Origin: Pseudoalteromonas tunicata
GTDB taxonomy: Bacteria; Pseudomonadota; Gammaproteobacteria; Enterobacterales; Alteromonadaceae
DNA: 64,000 nucleotides
Direction of reading: 5' to 3'
NCBI RefSeq assembly: GCF_002310815.1
Contig: NZ_CP011032.1
Coordinates: 474,001-538,000 of the forward strand
The notes beneath the pieces were generated by a model. It had not been told where the DNA came from. It made no database searches and was given only the letters and a program-made list of their open reading frames with translations. Shown in pieces: positions 1 to 7,990 of this stretch; positions within the stretch are counted from its first letter, which is position 1; every line of letters begins with the position of its first letter. Made by a program: the position numbers and the translations under genes.

Positions 1-587
1 ATTTTGTCACAGGTGCCGCAGCACATCGGCGTAAATTTGGTGGCGGTAAAGGTCAAGCAATTGCAAAAGCGGTTGGGCTGAATAAAGGCGCAATACCAAC
101 AGTGCTCGATGGTACAGCTGGGCTTGGTCGTGATGCGTTTGTGCTTGCCGCATTAGGCTGTAAAGTGATTTTGCACGAGCGCCATCCTGTTGTCGCTGCG
201 TTACTATTTGATGGTTTACAACGCGCTTATCAAGATGCTGAAATAGGCACTTGGATGCAAGAAAATATGCAAATGGAGTTTGGTAGTAGCCATCAACTTT
301 TACCCAGTTCAGGTCATGCGATTGATGTGGTTTATCTAGATCCTATGTATCCACATCGCGATAAATCAGCCTTAGTGAAAAAAGAAATGCGGGTATTTCA
401 AGATTTAGTGGGCCAAGATCTGGATGCCGATGCTTTACTACCCGATGCCTTAGCGCTTGCTAATAAGCGTGTAGTGGTAAAACGCCCAGATTATGCACCA
501 GACCTTAATTTGCAAAAACCATCTATGGTCATCGCAACGAAAAAAAACCGTTTTGATGTTTATGTAAAAGCCGGAATGAATAAATAA
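1..587 (+). CDS. rsmJ: 16S rRNA (guanine1516-N2)-methyltransferase RsmJ, 5'-truncated by window edge
   Basis: The frame is open from base 3, so the gene starts before the window. The visible product begins [18 protein letters not shown] and continues into [15 protein letters not shown], the SAM-binding glycine-rich loop of RsmJ (YhiQ). YLDPMYPHR is the DPPY-like catalytic motif of this family. RsmJ methylates G1516 of 16S rRNA using SAM in the cytoplasm. About 194 codons are seen of roughly 250 expected, so about 50 residues are missing upstream. An internal ATG at 102 is not the real start, because family-conserved sequence lies before it. The gene stands alone; the next gene has its own leader of about 140 bases. 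Confidence 0.93.
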   Translation, partial: FVTGAAAHRRKFGGGKGQAIAKAVGLNKGAIPTVLDGTAGLGRDAFVLAALGCKVILHERHPVVAALLFDGLQRAYQDAEIGTWMQENMQMEFGSSHQLLPSSGHAIDVVYLDPMYPHRDKSALVKKEMRVFQDLVGQDLDADALLPDALALANKRVVVKRPDYAPDLNLQKPSMVIATKKNRFDVYVKAGMNK

Positions 588-729
588 CAAGTTCGTTTTT
601 TATTTTAAAATACAAATGCTTATTTTAACTCGCATCACGACTAATTGGCTTGTCATAATTCTTAAATAAAAATGTCACATAAAAGAGGTACTGTCGGCGC
701 GTTTAGCTAGCCAACAGGAGCTTTTGTTA

Positions 730-2661
730 ATGCGTGTTTCATCTTTTACTCGATTATTAGCCGTACTCTTGCTGGGTGCGAGTATAACTTTGGCTGCTAC
801 TTTGTTTTGGGCTGCAAAAGTGCAAATTGCTCTAAGTGACCAAACCCATTCTTACAACACGGTTAAACAAGCATTAGTTGTTACGCTTTCACGTCAAATT
901 GAAGACTACCTTGCATCAGGTGATAGCCAAGCACTCACTAAAGCCCAAGAGCTTATTGCTCAAATTGAAAACCAGCAATTGGCACATTTGCCCCATGATC
1001 TGCAGCAAAAACTGCTGGCGCAATTTGAAACCTTATTACAAGGAATTGAGACTAAATATCGTGCACTTGGCAAGCTATCAGGCAATGAAAACGCTCTAAT
1101 TGACAACGCAATCAGACAGATGTCTGGCAGTGCTACCTCACTCACTAATTACGCACAAAAAGCGACCGAAGATAAACACGAACTTGCCAAAAAATACTCA
1201 CTATTAGCGGCTGATTACGCCGCGCAAACCCTCAACTTGGCACTTTATAGTCAGGCTTTGAGCCAATCGTATTCAACTGAGGGCGAAAACAACGTTAAAA
1301 ATACCACCCGTGCATTACAAACCTTAGCCAAAACCATTGATCAGCTACCGACCTTTGGCTTGTATGCAGAATCGGATGAAGATGAGTTGTTTGTTGATGA
1401 TGACAAAGAAGAATTATCAGATGAAATAAAAGCAGAATTAAGCAGCTGGCCAAATCGCTTTTTACGTGATTTTAGTAGCACAATTGAGCAGGCCAAAGAG
1501 CGCGTTGCAGGCATTGCTGCACTGCGAACCGAAATTGCTGCGTTAGCCAATACGGTGCTTGAAGCAGAGCAAGATTTACTGAGTGAGCAACAGGCCACTC
1601 AAAGCCAAGTATTAATGATTTTTACGGCCAATATTAGTGGGTTATTTATTTTAGCCATTGCAGTGTATTTTACTCAGCGCCAGCAAGTGCTTAATCCGCT
1701 GCGCAATTTACGTAATGCTTTTAAAAACTTACTTGAAACCAATGAACTCAAAGCGCTTGAAAATAGCCGAGCAGATACCGAAACGGGCGAAATCACGGCC
1801 TATTTTAATCAACTGATTGAACAGCAACGCGTGCAAATGACCGAACGAGAGCAAATGCTCGGGCTAATTAACGAATTTATGCAAGATATGAGTGAAAACC
1901 TCAATAATATCAGCGGTCACTCGCACCATACGTTTGATCAAGTAGAGCGTAACGAAGGTTTACTGATTGATATCAAGCAGATGGCAGAGCAACTTAATCA
2001 GGTAAATGCACAAGTAGAAGATAACGCTCAAAATACCTTTAGTGCGATGGATCACAGTTTGGGTTATGCCCAATCGATGCTTGCGGCCAGCTCTTCAACC
2101 CACAGCAAGGTTCAGCAAGGAATGAATAGCCTAGATGAGCTGCTAAAAGGCGTGTCAGATGTGCACAATGTGGTTGATGTTATTCAATCAATTGCAGAGC
2201 AAACTAATTTGTTAGCGCTTAATGCTGCAATCGAATCTGCCCGAGCCGGTGAGCATGGTCGAGGCTTTTCGGTGGTCGCTGACGAAGTGCGAAAACTTGC
2301 GCAGCAAACGCAGTTATCGTTGGGCGATATTAAAACTCAACTCGATTTACTGACCAATAGCTCCAAACAAGTATCAACCCAAATTAACGCCTTAGCACAA
2401 GATTCTCAAAGCCAAACTAGCAATGCTGAACAACTTAAACTCAATTCAGAACAAGTGGCACAAAATGCCCAGTCGGCCAGCCAAGTGGCCAAAGATGCCA
2501 GCCAAGTTGCGGCTAATCAGCATCATTTACTTGAGAATTTTTCAAATGCGATGGGTCAAATGAAAAACCAAGTAACCCAAGCGAACGAATTAGTGAGCCA
2601 TGTGCAGCATAGTTTGCAGCAACAAATGCAAAATGTCCGTCAAAGCCTTGGATTAAACTAG
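730..2661 (+). CDS. Methyl-accepting chemotaxis protein
   Basis: Transmembrane chemoreceptor of 643 residues that would control CheA/CheW. TM1 is near residues 10-30, followed by a long helical periplasmic domain (about 31-290), TM2 near 294-316 and a HAMP region to about 370. The cytoplasmic hairpin carries the highly conserved tip [20 protein letters not shown] near residues 489-510, which fixes the family. The periplasmic part contains an unusually acidic stretch at about residues 214-237 ([19 protein letters not shown]). No CHEW-binding pentapeptide is seen at the C terminus. The ATG at 730 is preferred over an in-frame TTG at 724 because AGGAG at 716-720 sits 9 bases from the ATG but only 3 from the TTG. 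The ligand cannot be told. Confidence 0.93.
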   Translation: MRVSSFTRLLAVLLLGASITLAATLFWAAKVQIALSDQTHSYNTVKQALVVTLSRQIEDYLASGDSQALTKAQELIAQIENQQLAHLPHDLQQKLLAQFETLLQGIETKYRALGKLSGNENALIDNAIRQMSGSATSLTNYAQKATEDKHELAKKYSLLAADYAAQTLNLALYSQALSQSYSTEGENNVKNTTRALQTLAKTIDQLPTFGLYAESDEDELFVDDDKEELSDEIKAELSSWPNRFLRDFSSTIEQAKERVAGIAALRTEIAALANTVLEAEQDLLSEQQATQSQVLMIFTANISGLFILAIAVYFTQRQQVLNPLRNLRNAFKNLLETNELKALENSRADTETGEITAYFNQLIEQQRVQMTEREQMLGLINEFMQDMSENLNNISGHSHHTFDQVERNEGLLIDIKQMAEQLNQVNAQVEDNAQNTFSAMDHSLGYAQSMLAASSSTHSKVQQGMNSLDELLKGVSDVHNVVDVIQSIAEQTNLLALNAAIESARAGEHGRGFSVVADEVRKLAQQTQLSLGDIKTQLDLLTNSSKQVSTQINALAQDSQSQTSNAEQLKLNSEQVAQNAQSASQVAKDASQVAANQHHLLENFSNAMGQMKNQVTQANELVSHVQHSLQQQMQNVRQSLGLN

Positions 2662-2726
2662 CATTTAATGGATTGATAGGTTACAAGTAAAGGGTTGTAC
2701 TTAACAAATTAATATAAGGAACTCAA

Positions 2727-3200
2727 ATGATTACAGTAGGCCAATCTTTACCGACTCATGTATTTAATGTCTTAACAGCCGATGGTATGAGCAACCCAAC
2801 CACTGCTGACTTATTTGCGGGTAAAAAAGTAGTGATGTTTGCATTACCAGGCGCATTTACGCCAACGTGTTCTGCAGCACATTTGCCTGGGTATGTAGTT
2901 CTAGCCGATGAGTTAAAAGCCAAAGGTGTTGATAGCATTATTTGTTTATCAGTTAACGATGCGTTTGTAATGAAAGCGTGGGGCCAAAGCCAAAATGCTG
3001 AGCAGTTAATTATGCTGGCTGATGGTGATGCAAGTTTTAGCCAAGCACTTGGTTTAGCACAAGAAACAGGTGCTTTTGGCGGTACTCGCGCCCTGCGTTA
3101 TGCCATGATCGTTGACGATGGCGTAGTGAGTTATTTAGCGGTTGAAGAGGGCAAAGAATTTGAAGTATCGAAAGCTGAGCACATTCTAGCCCAGATTTAA
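2727..3200 (+). CDS. Peroxiredoxin, Prx5 (AhpE/thioredoxin-dependent, glutaredoxin-less) type
   Basis: Thiol peroxidase of 157 residues that reduces hydrogen peroxide and organic hydroperoxides in the cytoplasm. The active-site motif PGAFTPTCS carries the peroxidatic cysteine at residue 48; this PxxxTxxC form is diagnostic for peroxiredoxins. The second cysteine is at 73 (SIICLSVND), and the conserved arginine is in GGTRALRYAM. Length matches stand-alone Prx5 proteins; the glutaredoxin domain fused to Prx5 in Vibrio and Haemophilus is absent. A Shine-Dalgarno AAGGA lies just before the ATG. Its neighbour is a ferritin on the same strand, separated by a terminator, so the two probably belong to the same oxidative/iron stress response without sharing a transcript. 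Confidence 0.93.
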   Translation: MITVGQSLPTHVFNVLTADGMSNPTTADLFAGKKVVMFALPGAFTPTCSAAHLPGYVVLADELKAKGVDSIICLSVNDAFVMKAWGQSQNAEQLIMLADGDASFSQALGLAQETGAFGGTRALRYAMIVDDGVVSYLAVEEGKEFEVSKAEHILAQI

Positions 3201-3276
3201 ATAACTGTATTAGCTGAATAAGAGTTTGGTTGTTAATACGAATTACAATCAAACAAAATCAGCTAAAAAATATTAT

Positions 3277-3317
3277 AAATCAAGTTAATAGAGCAATCTG
3301 TTAACTTGATTTTTTTT
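3277..3317 (+). terminator. Rho-independent terminator after the peroxiredoxin gene
   Basis: A perfect 12-base-pair stem, AAATCAAGTTAA paired with TTAACTTGATTT, with a 12-base loop and an immediate run of T. It separates the peroxiredoxin and ferritin transcripts. Confidence 0.75.
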
Positions 3318-3362
3318 GCCAAATCACCAACAATGCGGCCTCTTAAAACAAAGGAGAACCTC

Positions 3363-3887
3363 ATGCTAGCTGCCGCTATGGTCGAAAAACTAAACGAGCA
3401 AATTAACCTAGAATTTTATTCATCAAATTTATACCTGCAAATGAGCGCATGGTGCGAAGATAAAGGTTTTGAAGGTGCAGCTGAGTTACTGCGTAAACAC
3501 GCCCGTGAAGAAATGACTCATATGAATCGTTTATTTACCTACGTGAGCGAAACCGGGGCGTTGCCAATTTTAGGCACTATTTCGGCCCCACCACACCAAT
3601 TTGCATCACTTGGCGACATTTTTAAAGCTACCTACGAGCACGAATGTTTAATTACACGTGAAATCAACGAGCTTACTCATACCGCATTTACTACGCACGA
3701 TTATTCAACGTTCAACTTTTTGCAGTGGTATGTAGCCGAGCAACACGAAGAAGAAAAACTGTTCAAAGGCATTATCGATAAAATCGAATTAGTTGGTGAA
3801 GACGGAAAAGCATTATTCTGGATAGACAAAGACTTAGCCCAACTGGCTAAAACGGGCTCAAGTTCTATTATGGATCCGAGCGCGTAA
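3363..3887 (+). CDS. ftnA: Non-heme ferritin (FtnA type)
   Basis: Iron-storage ferritin of 174 residues, forming a 24-subunit shell in the cytoplasm. With the start at 3363 all ferroxidase-centre residues of E. coli FtnA fall at the same numbers: E17, E50, H53, E94, Q127 and E130 ([21 protein letters not shown]). The start is chosen because AGGAG at about 3352-3356 lies 6 bases before it; a longer in-frame ATG at 3306 lies inside the upstream terminator. The product is slightly longer than E. coli FtnA (165). It directly follows the peroxiredoxin gene, which fits a joint role in limiting Fenton chemistry. A strong terminator follows. Confidence 0.95.
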   Translation: MLAAAMVEKLNEQINLEFYSSNLYLQMSAWCEDKGFEGAAELLRKHAREEMTHMNRLFTYVSETGALPILGTISAPPHQFASLGDIFKATYEHECLITREINELTHTAFTTHDYSTFNFLQWYVAEQHEEEKLFKGIIDKIELVGEDGKALFWIDKDLAQLAKTGSSSIMDPSA

Positions 3888-3911
3888 TAGAGTAAAATCG
3901 CCCCCTCAGAG

Positions 3912-3937
3912 AAAAGGATGCTATGCATCCTTTTTTT
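3912..3937 (+). terminator. Rho-independent terminator after ferritin
   Basis: Stem AAAAGGATGC / GCATCCTTTT with a TAT loop and a continuing T run, 22 bases after the ferritin stop codon. Confidence 0.88.
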
Positions 3938-4003
3938 ATCGGCCCAGCTTGATTAAATTAGCGTAAAAAGCACCCTTGGGCGCACAGTTGAAAAGGTATT
4001 GGT

Positions 4004-5188
4004 ATGCAAGAGTTTGATGTAGTGATTATTGGTGCAGGCGCCGCAGGGCTAATGGCTGCGGCTACCGCTGGGTATCGTGGTCGTTCAGTCGCTGTGCTTG
4101 ATATGGGCAAAAAGCCTGGCCGTAAAATCCTCATCAGCGGTGGTGGTCGTTGTAATTTTACCAACGAAAATGCCACCCCCGAAAACTACCTTTGCCAAAA
4201 TCCACATTTTGTGAAATCGGCCTTAAGCCGCTATACCCAGCACGATTTTATTGAGCTAGTCGACCGCCATGGTTTAGCTTATCACCATAAAACCCTTGGT
4301 CAGCTATTTTGTGATAACAGCGCCCAAGATATTGTTGATATTTTAATGACCGAATGCGAATGGGCAGGTGTGCAAGTGATCCTACGCAGCGAAGTGGTGA
4401 GTGTTAGTAAAACGGATGCGGGTTATCAGGTTATAACCTCAGATGGCCGCTATCAATGCCAATCATTAGTGGTGGCGTCGGGTGGGTTAACGATGCCAAA
4501 ACTAGGCGCAAGTCCGATTGGCTATAAAATTGCGGAACAATTTGGCTTAAATGTACTGCCAACCTGTGCTGCGCTCGTACCTTTTACATTGCATGACCAT
4601 GATAAAGAACGCTTTGATGGTTTATCGGGAGTGAGTGTAGATTGTTTAGTTAGCAGTGAAGATGGCACGCAGTTTCGTGAAAATATCCTCTTTACCCATC
4701 GTGGTTTATCAGGCCCCGCAATTTTACAAATATCATCATTTTGGCGAGCAGGGCAAGCCGTTACCATAAACCTATTGCCAGAGCTAGATTTAGCCGCGCA
4801 CATTCATACTTTACGTGAGCAGCAAGGCTTAAAATCACTCAAAAATACCTTAGGGTTATTATTACCAAAACGCTTAATCGACATCATGATCAAACACAAC
4901 GATATTCCCGATAAAGCACTGAACCAACTGACCCACGGTGAAATTGACGCCCTTGCGGCCTATATTCATCAGTGGCAAATTAAACCAAATGGCACCGAAG
5001 GTTACCGCACAGCTGAAGTGACTTTAGGTGGAGTCGATACCGACGAACTTAGCTCAAAAACCTTCGAGGCCAAAAAAGCTCCCGGTTTATTTTTTATTGG
5101 TGAAGTCATCGACGTCACCGGCTGGCTCGGTGGCTACAATTTTCAATTCGCCTGGAGCTCAGGCGTAGCATGCGGTGGCGCGGCGTAA
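4004..5188 (+). CDS. NAD(P)/FAD-dependent oxidoreductase, BaiN/HI0933 (YhiN) family
   Basis: Cytoplasmic flavoprotein of 394 residues. The N terminus VVIIGAGAAGLMAAATAG is a Rossmann dinucleotide-binding loop, and GRKILISGGGRCNFTNE is the signature of the HI0933/YhiN family. The C-terminal segment TAEVTLGGVDTDEL...GLFFIGEVIDVTGW..GYNFQ is the second FAD-contacting region. The family is widespread; BaiN is a bile-acid dehydrogenase relative in gut bacteria, but the physiological substrate in marine proteobacteria is not known, so no precise function is given. The ATG has AAAAGG about 7 bases upstream. It appears monocistronic, between the ferritin terminator and the M3 peptidase gene. Confidence 0.9.
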   Translation: MQEFDVVIIGAGAAGLMAAATAGYRGRSVAVLDMGKKPGRKILISGGGRCNFTNENATPENYLCQNPHFVKSALSRYTQHDFIELVDRHGLAYHHKTLGQLFCDNSAQDIVDILMTECEWAGVQVILRSEVVSVSKTDAGYQVITSDGRYQCQSLVVASGGLTMPKLGASPIGYKIAEQFGLNVLPTCAALVPFTLHDHDKERFDGLSGVSVDCLVSSEDGTQFRENILFTHRGLSGPAILQISSFWRAGQAVTINLLPELDLAAHIHTLREQQGLKSLKNTLGLLLPKRLIDIMIKHNDIPDKALNQLTHGEIDALAAYIHQWQIKPNGTEGYRTAEVTLGGVDTDELSSKTFEAKKAPGLFFIGEVIDVTGWLGGYNFQFAWSSGVACGGAA

Positions 5189-5358
5189 TAGTGACGAAAA
5201 TAGAGATTTAACCATTGTTTGCGGGCATGGGTCTTGTTATGGTAATGGGCTAAAGTTTGGTGATGCCGTTGGTATTTTTTGCATTTGAGTGCAAAACGGT
5301 AAGCTGACTTTTAATCCTTCATAAAACGATAACATGGCGAATGCCCAGGAACACATTA

Positions 5359-7509
5359 ATGCGTAAATCTTTAATCACCACAGCAGTGACGGCAGCCTTG
5401 CTGCTGAGCGGTTGTTCAAAAGAACCGACAGATTCAACTTCGGCCACTGCTTCAGCCTTATCTTCAACAACACAAAGTAGCCAAGCAAACATGAGCGACA
5501 ATATATTGCTACAGCCAAGTACTTTACAATTCCAAGCGCCACAATTTGATAAAATTAAAGCCAGTGATTTTATCCCTGCTTTTACTCAAGGTATGGCTGA
5601 GCAACAGGCCGAAATTAGCTTAATAACGCAAAACTCTGCACCAGCAACATATGAAAATACCATTGTTGCGCTTGAAAAATCAGGTGAACTTCTGGACCGT
5701 GTTAGACGTGCTTTTAACAATTTGTCTGGGCTGATTTCGGATGATAATTTCATCAAAATCGAAGAAGAAATCGTACCTAAACTGACAGCTCATTCAGATA
5801 ATATGTTTCTTGATGCGGCTTTATTTGCTCGCATTGAAACGGTTTATAAAAATAAAGCGGCGTTAAGTGGTGAGGCGTTACGTTTAACTGAGGTGTATTT
5901 TAGCCAATTTGAACGTGCAGGTGCGACGTTATCTGAAGCGGATAAAGCTAAGATGCGTACATTAAATGGTGAGCTTGCGAAATTAGAAAGTAGCTTTTCG
6001 CAAAACATTCTTAAGTCATTTAAAGAAGATGTCATTGTAGTGCAAGACAAAGCGCAACTGGCGGGTTTATCAGATGATGATATCGCATCATTAGCCGCTG
6101 CTGCGCAAGGTGCAGGCAAAGAAGGGTATATGATCACCTTGGTCAATACCACGACCCAACCTTTATTAGCGAGCCTTGAAAACCGTGAGTTAAGACAAAA
6201 AATTTGGCAAGCGTCTGCTTATCGTGCAGTTGATACCAATGGACCACTTAACCTGCAAATTGCTAAATTGCGTGCGCAAAAAGCTCAGTTATTAGGTTAC
6301 CCAAATTGGGCTGCGTACACCTTGACCGACCAAATGGCAAAAACCCCAGAAGCGGTATATGGCATTTTAGATGACTTAGCACCAAAGGCATTAGCTAAGG
6401 CAAAAATTGAAGCACAAGCAATTCAAGCTGAAATTATTAAAGATAGCAAAGACTTTACTCTTGAAGCGTGGGATTGGGCTTTTTATGCTGAAAAAGTACG
6501 CCAAGCGCGTTTCGATTTAGACCCAAGCTTAGTGAAGCCATATTTTGAATATAATACGGTATTAAACGATGGTTTATTCTATGCGATGAATAAACTATTC
6601 GGTATTAGTTTTAAGCGCCGTGATGACTTACCTGTGTGGCATAAAGATGTATCGGCATTTGAAATATTCAACCAAGACGGCAGCCCAGTAGGATTATTTT
6701 ACCTTGACCCGTATGCTCGAGAAGGTAAACAAGGTGGTGCTTGGATGGATGAACTTGTCAGTCAATCAGAATTAAAAGGCACTAAACCGGTTGTTTATAA
6801 TGCGTTAAATATTCCTAAGCCTTCAGAAGGTCAACCAACCTTAATGACTTTTGATGAAGTAAGTACGTTATTTCATGAGTTTGGTCATGCCATTCATGGC
6901 TTATTTTCAAACGTGACTTATCCAAGCCTTGCGGGTACGGCCACAGCGCGCGATTTTGTTGAGTTTCCATCACAAGCAAATGAAGATTGGAGTATCGATC
7001 CACACATTATCGCCAATTATGCTAAGCATTATCAAACGGGTGAGGCTATCCCTGCTGAGTTATTAGCTAAAGTATTAAAATCTCAAGCGTTTAACCAAGG
7101 TTTTGGTACAACAGAATATTTAGCCGCAGCACTGCTTGATATGGAATGGCATTCAATTTCTGCCGATACAGAGATTACTGATGGCGCAGCATTTGAAAAA
7201 CAAGCGTTGGCAAAGCATGGTTTAGATTATGCGCCAATTGCAGCCCGTTATAAAAGCACGTATTTCAGCCACAGCTTTGGTGGTGGTTATTCGGCGGGTT
7301 ATTACGCTTATTTATGGACCGAAGTATTTGCTGCTGATTCATTTTCGTTCATGGCAACCCAAGGTGGTTTAAATCGTGAAAATGGCGATAAATACCGTGA
7401 AGCGATTTTATCTAAAGGTAATAGCCAAGATTTAATGCAAAACTATATTAAATTTACTGGTAAGCAGCCAAGTACCGATGCGTTATTAAAACGCCGAGGC
7501 TTGTTATAA
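5359..7509 (+). CDS. M3 family metallopeptidase lipoprotein (Dcp-like)
   Basis: Zinc metallopeptidase of 716 residues. The zinc motif HEFGH is at residues 506-510, with the third ligand region GTATARDFVEFPSQANEDW downstream; RDFVEFPSQ is typical of dipeptidyl carboxypeptidase (Dcp) and oligopeptidase A. Unlike E. coli Dcp and PrlC it starts with a lipoprotein signal, MRKSLITTAVTAALLLSGC, with lipobox LSGC, so it should be anchored in an envelope membrane and trim peptides in the periplasm. The start at 5359 is preferred to 5341 because AGGA at about 5347-5350 precedes it and the signal then begins normally. It is monocistronic and followed by a strong terminator. The exact cleavage specificity cannot be read from sequence. 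Confidence 0.92.
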   Translation: MRKSLITTAVTAALLLSGCSKEPTDSTSATASALSSTTQSSQANMSDNILLQPSTLQFQAPQFDKIKASDFIPAFTQGMAEQQAEISLITQNSAPATYENTIVALEKSGELLDRVRRAFNNLSGLISDDNFIKIEEEIVPKLTAHSDNMFLDAALFARIETVYKNKAALSGEALRLTEVYFSQFERAGATLSEADKAKMRTLNGELAKLESSFSQNILKSFKEDVIVVQDKAQLAGLSDDDIASLAAAAQGAGKEGYMITLVNTTTQPLLASLENRELRQKIWQASAYRAVDTNGPLNLQIAKLRAQKAQLLGYPNWAAYTLTDQMAKTPEAVYGILDDLAPKALAKAKIEAQAIQAEIIKDSKDFTLEAWDWAFYAEKVRQARFDLDPSLVKPYFEYNTVLNDGLFYAMNKLFGISFKRRDDLPVWHKDVSAFEIFNQDGSPVGLFYLDPYAREGKQGGAWMDELVSQSELKGTKPVVYNALNIPKPSEGQPTLMTFDEVSTLFHEFGHAIHGLFSNVTYPSLAGTATARDFVEFPSQANEDWSIDPHIIANYAKHYQTGEAIPAELLAKVLKSQAFNQGFGTTEYLAAALLDMEWHSISADTEITDGAAFEKQALAKHGLDYAPIAARYKSTYFSHSFGGGYSAGYYAYLWTEVFAADSFSFMATQGGLNRENGDKYREAILSKGNSQDLMQNYIKFTGKQPSTDALLKRRGLL

Positions 7510-7553
7510 GCTTTCACTTTTAAGCGTTAAGTTTTAGCGTAACTCTTTGAATT

Positions 7554-7577
7554 AAGCCTGCAATTGCAGGCTTTTTT
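7554..7577 (+). terminator. Rho-independent terminator after M3 peptidase
   Basis: Palindrome with stem AAGCCTGC / GCAGGCTT around AATT, followed by six T. Confidence 0.88.
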
Positions 7578-7588
7578 ATGGTTGATAA

Positions 7589-7843
7589 TTAGCGCTGTTT
7601 GTACTGGGTTTTACAATGGCTACGCATAATATCGGGTGAGCGCAACTTCAGGTGCTTGGTTTTGCGACCGCTGTGGCGCTCACGCCAGGTTTTAAACGAT
7701 CCTTTGGCTATATTGCTGCGCATAAAGCGTACCAGCTCGGGTTCAGTTAAGCCGTAGAGTTGTTCAATTGCTTCAAATGGGGTGCGATCTTCCCAGGCCA
7801 TTTCGATGATCCTTGAAGTTTCGGCTTGGTTAAAGTGGGTCAT
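7589..7843 (-). CDS. TIGR03643 / DUF2805 family protein
   Basis: Small basic protein of 84 residues. WEDRTPFEAIEQLYGLTEPELVRFMR followed by FKTWRERHSGRKTKH is the recognisable core of the TIGR03643/DUF2805 family found in many marine gammaproteobacteria and bacteroidetes. The pattern of a short helix-turn-helix-like segment and a very basic tail suggests nucleic-acid binding, but no function is established. The gene converges on the M3 peptidase gene. No clear Shine-Dalgarno precedes the ATG. Confidence 0.75.
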   Translation of the reverse strand: MTHFNQAETSRIIEMAWEDRTPFEAIEQLYGLTEPELVRFMRSNIAKGSFKTWRERHSGRKTKHLKLRSPDIMRSHCKTQYKQR

Positions 7844-7951
7844 ATTGCTATCAGTTGTTGAGATTTATGGTTGTAATACGATGAGTGTTTGCAGGTGCGA
7901 TCAATTTAATGCGAATTTTAACGTTTTGAGCACAAGGATGAGAAGGTGATT

Positions 7952-7977
7952 GCGACCATTACATTTGCAATGGTCGC
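7952..7977. repeat. Inverted repeat downstream of the S9 peptidase gene
   Basis: GCGACCATT and AATGGTCGC form a perfect 9-base-pair stem with an 8-base loop, 14 bases past the stop of the minus-strand peptidase gene. There is no T run on either side, so it is a weak terminator at best. Confidence 0.45.
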
Positions 7978-7990
7978 TACGATAGAGTAA

